Positions 48,823 through 61,706 of a stretch of DNA of 64,000 nt are shown here, piece after piece. The stretch comes from Lenzites betulinus (Eukaryota > Basidiomycota > Agaricomycetes > Polyporales > Polyporaceae). The notes below the pieces were generated by a model, which searched no databases, was not told the DNA's origin, and was given only the letters and a program-made list of their open reading frames with translations. The stretch spans positions 248,001 to 312,000 of the forward strand of contig JABYQU010000022.1 of assembly GCA_022264855.1 (NCBI GenBank), read 5' to 3'. Both the position numbers and the translations under genes were made by a program. Within the stretch, counting starts at the first letter, position 1; each line of letters opens with the position of its first letter.

Positions 48823-50266
48823 ATGCAGAACGTGAACACAAGCCTTACTCGACTTCTCGGTGAGCACTTTGAGCGTTCTACACGCACACGCCGTCCACAT
48901 GACCACAATTCACATCTTCGCGCGCCAGGTATCCGCGTGCCGGTCGTGTCCGCGGCAATGGGGCTGTCATTCTCCGCCAAACTGGCGGTAAGTTGTGTTC
49001 CACGTAACGACAGTCGATCAACCGGCACTCAACACTTTCTGTCCAGGTGGAAGTCACTCGCGGCGGAGGGTTCGGCTTCATCGGACAAGGTCTCTTCCCC
49101 TCTTTCCCTCCCAAACGCCGCCGGAGCATGCTATTCCTGACACTGCTGCGCGAACCTAGCTTTCGCAACGCCCGAGTCCCTGCGGGAGGACATCGCGTAC
49201 GCGCGCGCGCGCTTTCCGGATCTCGGGGACAAGCCTCTCCCCATCGGGTTCGGCTTCATCGGCTGGCTCCTGGACAAGGACGAGGAGCAGTCGAAACAGC
49301 TCATCGACACCGCGCTCGAGAACAACGTGCAGGCGCTCTGGCTCGCGTTCGGCGTCGACCTCCACCGGTGGGTGCACTACATCCGCACCTCGCCCGCAAA
49401 CGCGCCCGCGTCCCACACGCCGCTTATTTTCGTCCAGGCGACCTCCCTCACGGAGGCGCTCGCCGCGGCGAACGACTGGAAGGTGGACGTGCTCATCGCG
49501 CAAGGTACGCCGTCGCGTTCCGTGCACGCGTGTCCGGGATGATCTCCCGGTCGGTGTCGCTGATAAGCTCGCCCTTCCGCTTCTCGCCCTCCGTTCTCTC
49601 TACGAAACGCCGCGCTCCCAGGGAGTGAGGCCGGCGGTCACGGGGGCGCCGCGGCGCCCAGCACGATGGTCTTCCTCTCCGAGGTCCTCGCCGCGCTCCC
49701 GCCGGAGACGGCTCCGCCCGTGCTCGCCGCCGGCGGCATCGCGAACGGAGCGCAGGTCGCGGCGTACCTCACCGCAGGCGCGGCCGGCGCGGTGCTCGGG
49801 ACGCGCTTCGTGGTCGCGCCCGAGAGCCCGTACCCGGAGCTCAACAAGGCCGCGATCGTGGCGGCGGTGTCGTCGGACACCGTGCGGACGCTAGCGCTCG
49901 ACTGGGCGCGGAAGACCTATTCGTGGCCGGAGGGAATCGACGGGCGCGGGATCCGCACCGGGATCGTGGACGACATCGAGGCGGGCGTGGACCACAAGAC
50001 GGTGCAGGAGCGCTATGCCAAGGCGGTCGAGGCGGGCGACCCCAGCTACCTGGTGACGTGGTGCGGCCAGGGCGTGTCATTGATCAACGAGAGGAAGCCC
50101 GCAAAGGTGAGTGGAGGCGTGCCTCCGCGTGCTCAGGCTCCAAGGGGCCTCGTACAGGCTCGACGGGGTGATTGACCTTGCGGCATGTCTCCAACAGGAA
50201 GTTGTGGAGGAGCTGCACGCGGACATTGTCCGATCTCTCCAGGCAGGGCAGCGGCTCCTGGCCTGA
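48823..50266 (+). CDS. Nitronate monooxygenase (2-nitropropane dioxygenase family), copy 2
   Basis: A tandem paralogue of copy 1 with the same exon layout: exon 1 is again 37 nt (MQNVNTSLTRLLG) and introns fall at matching sites. Motifs: IRVPVVSAAMGLSFSAK, EVTRGGGFGFIGQ, PLPIGFGFIGWLLD, GSEAGGHGGAAAPS (catalytic His), PPVLAAGGIANGAQVAAYLT and GAVLGTRFVVAPES. It ends EVVEELHADIVRSLQ. The copy is more GC-rich at third positions than copy 1 and uses canonical GT donors. Same predicted reaction; whether the two differ in substrate or expression cannot be told. It converges on pyruvate carboxylase. Confidence 0.93.
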
Positions 50267-51139
50267 GGACCGGACCCGCATGCCCATACCGACACTTGTC
50301 CCAGCGCGCGCGGCAGAGCATGTAACTACTTATCCTCGCAAATCTGTCTTCAGGCCTTCTGTCACGCCCCGCATTAGGCAGGGATCGCGCACCGCCGACG
50401 TCCTCCCAGGGCCCCAACGCTTCGCAGCAGGCCCCTACGCGTAAGTACGGCCAAACTTCCGAACCGTGCGTGGCGCCGCGTCTGCTCGGGACGGGGCGTC
50501 TCACGCGGGAGGACGAGACACCGGCCCTCGAGCCCATTACGTCCCACCGCCGTCTGTATTCGTCGATGCTGCTGAAGCAATCACCCGGCGGTACTGCTTA
50601 TGGGCCCGCGCGTCCGCATTGCCGTGCTTCCACTCCCGCGCGCGCGCCGACTGCATGCTGCGAGGCGACGGGCGAGCTGAATGGGCTCATGACATTGCCT
50701 GTTCGCGGTCGCAGCGGGCGTCGCTCTCCATTCAGTGCCACCGGCGAGTGATCCGTATTACGACGGCAGGACGCACTGGGCCTGGGTGGGAGCCATAGAG
50801 TGGACCACTCTCGCTCGCGTGACCCAGGGCGCAGTGCGAGTACGGGGCACGGATCCGGAGTGTGCGTCCCCTGACCCACGGCGTCTTACCTTCACGCCGC
50901 TTGGGCTCCCAACCGTGCGCAGGTCCATCAACAGCCTCAAGACGCCGTCGTTCACAAGCCATGACATCCAGGGCCCTCCGGTTCCCGGGCCCACCGTCCG
51001 AACGCTGGGAACCCTGCGAAATAGACAAGGACACATGACCGGGAGGCTTGAACGAGTTCTATTCTGATGCTATTGACTTCTAACGTATTCGTACAACATC
51101 GTACCACACTTGCGAGAGCTTGACAACGGAACGCACGGA
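50267..51139. other. Convergent intergenic region
   Basis: These 873 bp lie between two 3' ends. Several GC-driven open frames are present on both strands; none has a recognisable product. Confidence 0.45.
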
Positions 51140-54100
51140 TTAATGCACAATCTCCACCACCAAGTCGCCCTGGTTGATCGAGTCCCCTACAAACGCCGAA
51201 GTAAGTTATTGAAGCCCGTCGCCGTTCCCTGACAAGACACCCACCTTCGTGCACGACGACACGCTTGATGTGGCCAGACACCGGCGCGGTGACCGAAGAC
51301 TCCATCTGTGAAGGGAGCCGCGTCAGCCTGTCTGCTAGCCTCTTGTGAGGAGGGAAAGCTATTCACCTTCATCGCACTCATCACTAGATGTCGCAGTCAC
51401 TTCATCAGTACGTAGCCTGCCATGTGCCAGAATATCACTTACCGCAAATGGGGTCGCCCTTCTTGATCTCGGCACCCTCCTTGGTGCGGACCTCGACGAC
51501 GACACCCGACATGGGCGCACCCACGGAACCAGGGTCAATCGTAGCCTTCTCGCGAGAGAGGGTCTCGACCGCCGAGTTCTTGTCCTCGACAGAGAGTGCG
51601 CGGACCTACGCAGACGTTAACATCACGCACATCACCAAATACGACAGTACACGCACCTCGCCGTTGACCTCGAACCAAACATCACGCTGAGCACGACCCT
51701 CGATGACGGGGCCAACTGCCATGAGGCGGACGATGAGCGTCTTGCCCTTCTCGATTTCGATCGACATCTCCTTGCCGACGTCCGGGCGGCCAAGGAAGTA
51801 ACGGGTGGGGATAACGCTGGTCTAGATGTCAGTCTGAGTTCAGCCTAACCAGCGATATGCCTACCTCAAGTCGCCATACTTCTCGACGAACGCCTGGTAC
51901 TCCTCAAAGACCTAGAACACGAAGGGTCAGACGTCGTACTCCACACCCGCCGGATCTTCACATACCTTGGGGTACATGACATACGACGTAACGTCCGAGT
52001 CCGTGATGTGCTTGCCGAATTTGCTGCGAAGCTCGGCCTTGACCTTCTTGAAGTCGACGGGGGCGAGGCTCGCGCCGGGACGACCCTCGATCTTGGGCTT
52101 GTTGCGGATGATCTTGCTGCGGAGGGGCTCGGGGAAGCCGCCGACAGGCTGGCCGAGATAACCCTGGAAGAACTCGACAACAGACGAAGGGAAGTCAAGT
52201 TGGTCCGCACGGTCGATGACGTCCTGCCTGGTGAGGTTGTTCTGGACCATGTACTGGGCGAAGTCACCGACAACCTTGGAAGAGGGCGTGACCTTGATGA
52301 TGTCTCCGCACTGTGATCCGCATTGGTGAGTATACCAAGTGAAAACCCATGAAATAACATACGAGTCCGTTGGCCTCGATATACTTCTTCTTGACCTCTG
52401 TGTTATAGTTAGGCGTCTGTTTCCTCTAGTTTCCGACAAAGACTCACCAGACCACTGAGTTCCCAGCCCAAGCTGAGCAGCTTGGAACTGTAATTGCCAA
52501 AAATGATCAGACACCTAAACATGCATATAGCCAACGATGCACAGACCATCAAGTTCGTGTATTGGCCACCCGGCATCTCGTGGTCGAAGACACTTGAGTC
52601 GGACGCACGGACATTCGCCTCGAAGCACTGGTAGAGCAACCGGACCTGGCTCCAGTACATGTTCAGGGACTGGATGTCCTCGTAGCGAATACCAGTGCCG
52701 AGGTGGGTCTGCTCCAAGGCGCTGCACACTGCACCCATGGGGGGCTGCGACGTGAGGCCGGACATGCCTGGAAATGACAATGAGCACAGGCAAAGGCAAA
52801 AAAGAGTCTCTGAACGTACTGTCGATGGCGACGTCGACAACGTCGGCGCCAGCAGCAGCGGCAGCGATCATACTCGCGGTGGAGATACCCGCAGTATCGT
52901 GCGAGTGGACGTGGATGGGGAGGTCGGGGTACTTCGCGCGGATAGCACTGATGAGTCTGAAAGTTGTTGGTCAATCTATGCTCAGACGGATAATATTGGT
53001 AGGTTCTTACATCCTAGCGGCCTCGGGCTTGAGGACACCCGCCATATCCTTGATACCGAGGACGTGGATGCCCTCGTGGACAAGCTGGTCGACGAAGTCA
53101 AGGTAGTACTGGAGGGTGTACTTGGTCTTCTTCGGGTTAGCAACATCGCCAGAGTAGCAGACCACAGCCTCGCAGACACCGCCGGCCTTCTTGGCGGCGT
53201 CGATACCGAGCTTCATCTGTCAAGAGTTTAGTATACCCGAATGACACGTTGTGAATGTTTCACGAACGTTCTCTATAAAGCAAAATGAGATACAGGTCAG
53301 ATGAGTACCACACGAGACATACCGATGTAGTTCAGGGAGTCGAAAACACGGAAGATGTCGAGACCGTTCTCAACTGCCTTCTTGGAGAAGTCGTAGATGG
53401 CATTGTCGCTGAAAAGACAACACTATCAGACGGTTGCGTCGACTTGAGAAGAAAACACCTTACGGGTAGCTGGTGTAGCCGACACCGTTAGCACCACGGA
53501 CAAGGGCTTGGAAGGGGATGTTGGGGACGAGCTTGCGGAGAGAGCGCTACACAGACATTGTAAGACACACCACCATGGTTTGAGTGAAAGTAAGCAAACA
53601 TACCAGACGTTCCCAAGGATCCTCGTACAAGAACCGCATGGCGACGTCAAACGTAGCACCACCCCAGCACTCCAAACTGTACGAGTTCGCGAGCGCATAG
53701 CTGGTCTCCTTCGCGATGTTGGCCATGTCAATCGTCCGGAGACGAGTGGCAAGGAGCGACTGGTGCGCATCACGCCAGGTAGTGTCCATGATGAGAACGC
53801 CAGGGTACTCGCGAACGGCCTTGGCGAACGCCTCGGGGCCCTTCTCGACGATGATGTTGCGCCAACCCAGTTCGCACGGGAAGGTCGTGTCAAGCGGGGG
53901 CCCGTTGGGGTCGTCCCGGTTGACAAGCTTGGGGATAACGATCTCTTCGCCGAGGCCGGGCTCGCCCTGCTGGCCCTTGATGGAGGAACCGTTGACAGCG
54001 AGGTCGCCCAAGTATGAAAGCAACTTCTGTGCGCGGTTTTGACTCTGGACGAGCTTGAAGAGTTCTTGAGTGTCGTCGATGAACTATACCATCGAAACTT

Positions 54101-56040
54101 CAGTATGTTGATTTTGTATGGCGAGCTGAGTTCCTTACCGTGGTCCAAGTCTTCCCGCCGATGAAAACGTCATGGGTCAAGAGGCGGAACAGGAAAGGGA
54201 TGTTGGTCTGCGAGGGCAATCAGTTACATGTACCTACCGATGCACATTTACACCGACCTTAACACCACGGATACGGAACTCAACAAGGGCGCGCAGCATC
54301 TTACGACGAGCGACCTCATAAGTCGTACCACTGACGGTGACCTTGACGAGCAGACTGTCGTAGTGGGGCTACAAACATCTCGTAAGTCACAGTTACAGTT
54401 GAACCTGCTAAGACATACCGTAATTTGGGCACCAGCAAAACCAGAGCTGGCGTCCAGACGAACACCATTGCCACCAGCGCTACGGTAAACCTCAATTTTG
54501 CCAGTATCAGGCTGGAAGTTCTGCGCCGCGTCCTCAGTGGTGACACGGCACTGGATGGCAAAGCCGCGCTTCGTGATGGCCTCTTGAGTCAAACCGAGCT
54601 GCGGCAGGGTAGCACCGGCAGCGATCTGAATCTGAGCAGCCACGATGTCGATGCCCGTAATTTCCTCTGTATACAATGAATATTGAGCGAAATGCAGCGA
54701 AAGGCAAAGCTCTCACCAGTAATGGTATGCTCGACCTGGATACGGGGGTTGATCTCAATGAAGTAGTGGCGGCCCATTTGGTCGACGAGGAACTCTGCGG
54801 TACCAGCGTTCCTGTAGCCGACAGCCTTGGCCAACTTGATAGCATCCGCAAGAATCGACCTGCGAACCTCATCGGGGAGGTGAGTAGCAGGGGCGACCTC
54901 GACCACCTTCTGGTGGCGACGCTGGACGGAGCAGTCGCGTTCGAAGAGGTGCACGGTGTTGCCTACCCCATCAGCGAGGAGTTGCACCTCGATGTGGCGA
55001 GGGCGCTCGAGGAAGCGTTCGATGAAGACAGTGCCGTCTCCAAACGCGGACTTCGCCTCACTAACGGCGCGTTCGAACTGTTCTTTGAAGTCGGACTGCT
55101 CGCGGACGACACGCATACCACGGCCGCCTCCGCCCATCGCGGCCTTGATGATGACTTTAAGTTGTACCAATCAGACCGCTGCGCCTGACGCGCATGAGAC
55201 GACCCATGCATACCTGGCAGGCCATATTCCTTGATGAACGCGTCAGCGTCCTCCCACCGCGCGACAGCTCCGGGTGTGCCCGGCACGACGGGTACGCCGA
55301 CCTTCATTGCTGCAAAAATGGTGAGATCCCGCCGGAGCTCCGCTGATTGGTCTGGACCCACCGAGCGTACGCGCCTTCGTCTTGTCACCGAGCTGGTCGA
55401 TGACCTCGGGGGATGGACCGACGAACGCGAGGCCTGCCTGTTCGACTTTGCGCGCGAACTCCGCGTTTTCGGACAGGAAGCCGTATCTGTTCACAAGGTC
55501 CGACTTTGAGGACCATGAATGAAGTTGGGCTAGTGAACAAAACTTTCGTACCCGGGGTGAATCATGTCGACACCGTGCTCAAGTGCGATACGGATGATGT
55601 CGTCCTGAGCGAGGTAGGCTCCGACGGGGGTAAGGCCCTTTCCGACCTGGTATGCCTCATCGGCCTGTGTGCGGGGACGGATCAATACTGCGTTCGCCGC
55701 GCAAAACGCGTGTATATGCGCACCTTTTGGCGATGTGCGGACAGCCTGTCCTCGTACGAGTAGATAGCGACGGTGTGCATCGCGAGCTCATGCGAGGTAC
55801 GGAACACACGGATGGCAATTTCCTACACAAAGACAATGAGCACGCACGGAACCGGCGCATACAATCAAGGTGTGGTGCACATACACCACGGTTCGCGACA
55901 AGAATCTTGGTCAACGGACCGGAATGACCAGCGGCCTTGCGACGCATGGTCTGGATGGAGTGCACCGGAGTGCCCGGCGCACTCGGGGTGACCGCGAACA
56001 TGGCGGCAAGGCGGGGAGGGTGGAGGGTGTCGGAGGACAT
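51140..56040 (-). CDS. PYC: Pyruvate carboxylase
   Basis: This biotin enzyme carboxylates pyruvate to oxaloacetate with ATP and bicarbonate, replenishing the TCA cycle and feeding gluconeogenesis. It is a single chain of roughly 1,200 residues broken by many short introns. In order: the biotin-carboxylase domain ([40 protein letters not shown] near 55,130; [22 protein letters not shown] near 54,750); the carboxyltransferase domain ([20 protein letters not shown] near 53,780; [42 protein letters not shown] with the metal-binding His pair); the allosteric/PC-tetramerisation segment; and the biotinyl domain ([19 protein letters not shown]). The biotinylated Lys sits at an exon junction near 51,368. 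It ends LVVEIVH. The start is the first in-frame ATG, giving a short Pro/Ser/Thr-rich tail without a clear mitochondrial leader. That fits the cytosolic form. Confidence 0.97.
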
Positions 56041-56659
56041 TGTGGACGACGCCCTGGGGTGAGTTCTCAACGGTGCAGGGGAAGTGCCACAGTGGGAGCG
56101 CGAAAGCGAGCTCGCTGTGGCGAACGATGAAGACGATGGTGGAAGGAGAGAGGCGGGACGGGGATGCGGGGGGAGGGAGAGGACACGGGCGAATGGAGAC
56201 GCGTAGATAGCGGGCGGGGGATATCAGCCGATCTCGAGCCCATCTGGTGATCTCATAGATCTCCCATCTCAGTCGTTCCTCCGCGTCTGCTTCCGAGCCT
56301 ATTAATTCCGCATGGGGAGCGGTGCTCGTCCTCGCCTATGTCCTCCTCCCGGCGTTACTGCGGCCACCCGCCGCATGTCCACTGCTCGACCCACACAACG
56401 TCCAACACCCGCCTCGCATCGTCTTCTGGCAAGCGCGATGCGAGCGGCCTACCCACACACTCAGCCACCGCAGCTTCCCACCGCACGTCGTCCGCCCCCT
56501 CGCGCGCCCAGCCCCGGCTGTTATCGTCTCCCGGGCCAAGATGCTCAGTCGATGCGTATCCATCCCAAGAACGAAAAATCTCTATTGGATGCTTCCGACT
56601 CGAACACACGCCAGCGACCACGCCACGCCCCCGCGCGATGCACGGAATGCAGCAGCCCA
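56041..56659. other. Intergenic region PYC / VRG4
   Basis: A 619-bp head-to-tail spacer on the minus strand that should hold the pyruvate carboxylase promoter and the VRG4 3' end. Purine/pyrimidine-biased runs lie near 56,130-56,200. No gene recognised. Confidence 0.45.
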
Positions 56660-58284
56660 TCACGACGGCCGATTCGCCAATGGGATTACGCTCGGTTGGT
56701 TCTTCGCCGCCTCCGCCTTCTTCTGGTTGTTCTTCGCCAGAGCGTACACTAACCCCGCGAAGAAACCCACACTTACTGCGGTCACAGAACCGAAGGTAAC
56801 GGGGTCGCCGAAGAAAATCATGCCCGACGCCGCGACGGGCAGTTTGTTCAGGGCCCCGACCATGCTAAAGTATGACGTCAGACGAATACCGGAAGGTACA
56901 AAATGGAGATACGAACCTGTATGTCGTACTGCTCGTCGCCCGGATGCACCACGCAGTCGTATACGAGATACCGACAGCGGCAGCACCCGAAAATGCAATC
57001 GCAAAAAGCAGGAAATTCCGCGTCTCCGGGGGGCTATAAGAACAATTAGCGCTGGTTCGTGCGGCCACACTCCCCTCCCCGCACATACAAGTTGAGGTTC
57101 AAGTTCTCATAGCCCCAGTTCTCCGCAACAATGGAGGCAACCGCCAGGACGGGGATGGAGAGTAGGTTGTTGTAGAACATGGTGTCCCAATCCGAGAAAC
57201 CAGTCAACTTGATCCTCTTGCGCATTGTCAACACCTGCGGGCCGTCCTCAGCTTCTGCATGCAAACACACACGCAAGAATGAAACGGCGCACGTATGCAG
57301 CGCTCGTGGCGCAGTTCAGGAACATCCACAAGTATCCGATGTTCATTTTGGAGACGGCTCCCCCCACGGCTGCGAACCCGCTGAGTGCTTCCGCGACAGC
57401 GGGATCGCCGATGGCCAGAACGTCACTGATATCCGCCCATGCCGCAATAACGGAGGAGACCACCTTGGATTTCGGGGCCGTTATCAGCAACCGCACGGCA
57501 CGAAGAGGATGCGCCGTGGCTCACCATCAGAATGAAGGACACGAGAGTGAGGCCGGTAACGCGTCCGCCGAACCAGATAACTTCGCCGTAGGCCTACATG
57601 ATGATTAGTATGTTTGCAGGTTCGTCGACATTTCTACGCATTACTACTCACAATGAGGATGATAGTCAAGTTCTTGAAGATGGTATATACAGGAATGCTC
57701 AGGTATTGCTATCGCGCCGCCGCACTGTTCAGTAACCTAGTTTTGTCGCATAGTCCGTATAGTCAATGAACTCACCAAACTTTTCGAGCCAGTGTAGATC
57801 ACACCGACCAGCATGACGCTGATCGGGAACCAGTTCTTCGCGTCTTTTGAGTCAAAGTCGCGGAAAGAGATCATGCCGAGCCTCTTCACAGTGAATACAC
57901 ATGCGACACAGACGGATGACTGCATGCATAGGAGGAGGAAGTTCATGTTGAAGTGGGTACCCGATACGACAAACTATCCCAGCGCAACCACATGTCAGCG
58001 TCCGTCGATGTATGCACCCCGCGATGGGAGGACGCATATGCCCACCTTGTTCACGACAGTCATTAGGATCGAGGCAATACAATAACAAACGATGGGTGGG
58101 ACTGATGAATGCACCATCGTCAGTCCGCAGGCTCACAACCTCGGATAATGAGCAGTATGTTTCAAGACGGACCTGTGGACACAGCAGGGGTATGAGAGCC
58201 CGCAGAACCCGTCGCCAGAGCCTTCTTGATCTCTACGACATCGTCTTCCTCTTTGCCATAGTGTGCGTTTCCCTTGTCCGACAT
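56660..58284 (-). CDS. VRG4: Golgi GDP-mannose transporter
   Basis: This transporter exchanges cytosolic GDP-mannose for GMP across the Golgi membrane, supplying mannosylation. The start exon reads [20 protein letters not shown]. Spliced exons then give the membrane helices: [80 protein letters not shown] and [20 protein letters not shown]. Further on come [47 protein letters not shown] and [20 protein letters not shown]. The GALNK motif that contacts GDP-mannose ([17 protein letters not shown]) is intact. The C-terminus is short and polar ([13 protein letters not shown]). The flanking lysine- and serine-containing tail positions fit the drug/metabolite transporter family. Confidence 0.95.
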
Positions 58285-59423
58285 TATATCCAAATGTTCC
58301 TGACAGCGAAGCTATCAAGCAGCAGAGTCTACCGAGAACTGAAAGAGCCGCGAGTGTGTGTTCCAAGAGTTGCCAGGAATGTACAGATCAGATGAACGCA
58401 ACGAGAGTCCCAAGAGTGTTGAGATACCGCCTCTGCACCAAGCAGGAGTACGTGTGAAGTAAAGAGCGAACGGCGGACGGAGAGCGACGGGAAGAGAAAC
58501 AGACAAGAAGCGCGTGCCTGTACTTAGCGACGATTCGGCGTGTACATCACTCTACTAACGCCCGTGGTTGATGTCGACTCTCGATAATGCCGAAGCTGTG
58601 TAGTTCCTCTTTATATTCCTCTCTGATGCCGATCATGGATGTAATACTATCCCAGGGCCATAATGACTTGCAGGGTTGTACACACACACCTAACATATAG
58701 TGCGGCCAAGTTGAAGCTTCCGCAAAGGCGGGCACACGATTGAGGAACCACAACTCATTACTTCAACATAGCGGCGGAAATACCAAGGGTTCCGCTATGA
58801 CCGGCCGTTGCACATGCTGAGTGAAGCCACCGAGGAGCAGAAAGTGTATTCCAGGTGCACGAGCCCAAGTGTGGAAGATTCCCCTGTCAAGGGAAGGCTG
58901 AAGGCGCAAGGCTGCCATTGGGCGTATCCCATAGCCTTGGGAGTTCGTCGCAAAAGCCAGGCAGGAGTACTTAGGGCTTTCAGCTTTCGATGGTGGATTT
59001 AACGTATCCGCGAGGAAGTTACATACCCATATAGTCCTAATCCCATTTAGGGGGTAAGTTGTTACCCCCACCACGCCGAGCTGCGTGATAGCGGACGCAG
59101 TCACATTGCCACCTCCTGGGCGTGAGTGCAGTGGGAGGAAGACCTACAGCCTGTGGGCGTGTATACGTGCGAGGCATTCGGGGGATACGAAGGATCTGGC
59201 ACCCGGTGCGCGAGGGGTTATGTCGCTGCTGAAGACTGTGGAATGTGTATGGGTATCAAAGCAACCCATCGGATCCAACGATCGAAACGCGTAGCGTACT
59301 GCTGCGTTGCTAATCTTTGATGGTGAGCATGATTAAGATACATATGTTGTTACATCCAGCGTACTGGTATGCCCATGACATCTGTGAGAGGTGAACAGCC
59401 GGCGCGCTCTGGTCGACTCTGGT
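58285..59423. other. Intergenic region VRG4 / HSK3
   Basis: About 1.1 kb, with part near 58.5-59.4 kb less GC-rich than the genes. A 113-codon minus-strand frame (59,104-58,763) has no ATG at its start and no recognisable product. Otherwise I see nothing here. Confidence 0.45.
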
Positions 59424-59710
59424 CTAATCTCGTTGCTCATCTTCTGCATCGTCGGGGTTCAGCTCCATGGCGACTGTCATAAACCTGCGGCGGAATGTCA
59501 GTGCGCGCCGCAGGCATCCTAGAGCGTTGCAAATACTGACTGTGCAGAATGGGAGGCGGAGAGAACGCGCATGGCGTCGAGATTGACCTTCATGAGCTCG
59601 GACAGGTCTGCGGTCCGTGCGATCGCACGCGACATCCGGGCGAGACTGTGGCCGAGCTGCATGTAGTTCCTGTCCTTTGCCTGGGTCGCATTCGTGGGCT
59701 GCGACTGCAT
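59424..59710 (-). CDS. HSK3: DASH complex subunit HSK3-like protein
   Basis: Two exons (59710-59541 and 59484-59424) give a 76-residue protein. It begins MQSQPTNATQAKDRNYMQLG, has a single helical stretch with regular hydrophobic spacing (SLARMSRAIART, LSELMKVNLDAMRVLSAS), then HSAQFMTVAMELNPDD and an acidic end. Size, one amphipathic helix and the H-x3-F-M element resemble Hsk3, the small subunit of the DASH/Dam1 ring that couples kinetochores to microtubules. The match rests on a short pattern, so another small coiled-coil protein is possible. It is divergent from SUR2. Confidence 0.58.
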
Positions 59711-59994
59711 AATGGTCGGAGTTGTGGTGGTCGGAGGGAGAGGAGTGCGGATCGTCTGTCGGCGTCTGTCGGCGCTGGCGGACTGTGCCGCGGGCCGGCA
59801 GTGCAGTCAGCGCGCATGACACGGCTCGATTGGGGATCTGGTGGCGCGAAAGTGAGCCGGGTGCGAATCCAGGACGGTCCAAACCACGTCGCGTCGGCTC
59901 CGTCCGAGACGGTCCCCGGGCCTCTAAAGCTTGCTCAGCTTGCCTTTTCCTCCTCTTTACCGGCCACCATCTCCCCAACGGCTCCTTGCCCACC
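59711..59994. promoter_or_regulatory. Bidirectional promoter HSK3 / SUR2
   Basis: Only 284 bp separate the two start codons, so both promoters must lie here or overlap. A pyrimidine-rich leader precedes SUR2, and its ATG sits in a CCACCATGA context. Confidence 0.45.
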
Positions 59995-61108
59995 ATGAAC
60001 GCTACAGCCGCACCCGCGTTCCTCGACGCGACACAGCGGCACTATCTCGCGACCCATACTCCTGTCTACTATACCCCGAACGCCGCGGTTGTCTCCTGGC
60101 TTTCCGATAACCTCTTCGTCCTCGCCCTCCCGGTCGTTGCGTACTGGACCCTCAGCCTCGTCTTCCATCTTCTTGATATCTCCGAATGGAAGGCGCTGGA
60201 CAGATACCGTCTGCACGACAGTGAGGAACTCCGGTCCCGAAACCGCGCCACACGCGCAGAGGTTCTCTGGGCCGTCATCCTCCAGCACGCCGTGCAAACC
60301 GTGCTCGGGTACTGGTGGATCGAGGACAAGCCGTCTGGTGCTCAGGTCGATCATCTTGCCAATATGATTCACCTGGCCTGGCCACTGGCCCGGGCAGCGA
60401 AATGGGTTCTCGGAGAAGATGCCGCTTCAAATTTCCTCGCGAGTGAGGGTGCGCACGTCCTGTACGCGGTCTACTGGTGGGCGATTCCTGTTGCCAAGTT
60501 CCTCCTCGGGATGTAAGTACCTATTCCAAGCGACAGACCGATAAACATTGACCGGATATGTGTCTCATACAGGTTCATCATCGATACATGGCAATACTTC
60601 TTGCATCGCGCCATGCACATGAATACCTATCTCTACAAGAAGTTCCACTCCACCCACCACCGACTGTACGTTCCGTACGCGTATGGCGCGCTTTACAACC
60701 ACCCCTTCGAGGGATTCCTCCTCGACACCGTGGGCGCGGGGCTCGCAGAGTGGATCGCGCAGCTGAGCACGCGCGAGGCAATGCTCCTCTTCGTCGTATC
60801 CACCCTCAAAACGGTAGACGACCACTGCGGGTACAAGCTCCCCTGGGATCCGCTGCAGCTCATCAGCTCGAACAACGCCGACTACCATGACATTCACCAT
60901 CAGGTACGCGCAGTCCCTCACCGCGAATAGCACATAGCTTCGCATTTTCTAGTACATAATGCTGATGCGCGTATGTCCTCAGGTGATCGGCATCAAGTCG
61001 AACTTTTCGCAGCCGTTCTTCATCCACTGGGATTCCATCCTCGGCACCCGGATGACGCGCAAGGACATCGAGCTGCGGCGACAGCAGCAGAAACTCAAAT
61101 CGAGCTAG
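59995..61108 (+). CDS. SUR2: Sphinganine C4-hydroxylase
   Basis: This ER membrane di-iron hydroxylase converts dihydrosphingosine or dihydroceramide to the phyto form. Three exons (59995-60512, 60573-60903, 60983-61108) give 324 residues. N-terminal hydrophobic helices include LFVLALPVVAYWTLSLVF. The fatty-acid-hydroxylase His boxes are all present: IIDTWQYFLHRAMHMN (HxxxH), KKFHSTHHRLYVPYAYGALY (HxxHH) and NADYHDIHHQVIGIKSNFSQ (HxxHH). The segment TVDDHCGYKLPWDPLQLI is typical of Sur2. The C-terminus is Lys/Arg/Gln-rich (RRQQQKLKSS), fitting an ER-retained membrane protein. Confidence 0.95.
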
Positions 61109-61706
61109 AGTCAGTAGAGCTATCGTTCACTCCTTTGCATATCTGTATTTTTGGTATAATAGGCCTCGTTGGTGTTTCTTGGTAGTAAAAAGTTAATTGT
61201 CGATCCTGGCACCCTTCCTCGCACATTCTTCTTCTGCAGTCGCAAACTTGCATGGTCAGCATGCTTCAGCCTCTTGCTGGCATATGGCACATAGTGCACA
61301 ATACGTGCAAGAATCGCTGGTAAGCTACAGTAGTGTACGCTACGCGCCTATGTGCGCCCACACGGCTGCTGCAAAGTCCTAGATTCGGATCCGGAAGCGT
61401 CAGCGCCTTGCCGCTAATGCGAGAATTGTCTCTACTCGTTTGTGGTGCACTCTTATGCGAACCCCGACGCCCACCGTTCCAGCGCATCCCGTCCAGTGAA
61501 ATAGAGGCGTGGGAAGGAGGAAGTAAGTAGCCGGAGGGATCGAGGAGCTCACTGCATGCAGTGCTCACACGGATCTCCGACGCTCACCTGCGCTTCTCAT
61601 CCTCACACGCGCCCTCTCGACGTGGCGCATCCAATGTCTCCCTGCATCCCGTCCGCGCCTCTCCCACTTCTTCCCCCGCCCCGCCTGCAGAGACTGTCCA
61701 TCGACC
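61109..61706. other. Intergenic region SUR2 / YEA4
   Basis: A 598-bp spacer between co-oriented genes. A C/T-rich leader (about 61,650-61,690) precedes the YEA4 ATG. No gene recognised. Confidence 0.45.

Noticed and set aside
58763..59104. 113-codon minus-strand frame between VRG4 and HSK3
   Set aside because: It has no ATG start, no recognisable motif and no convincing splice partners.
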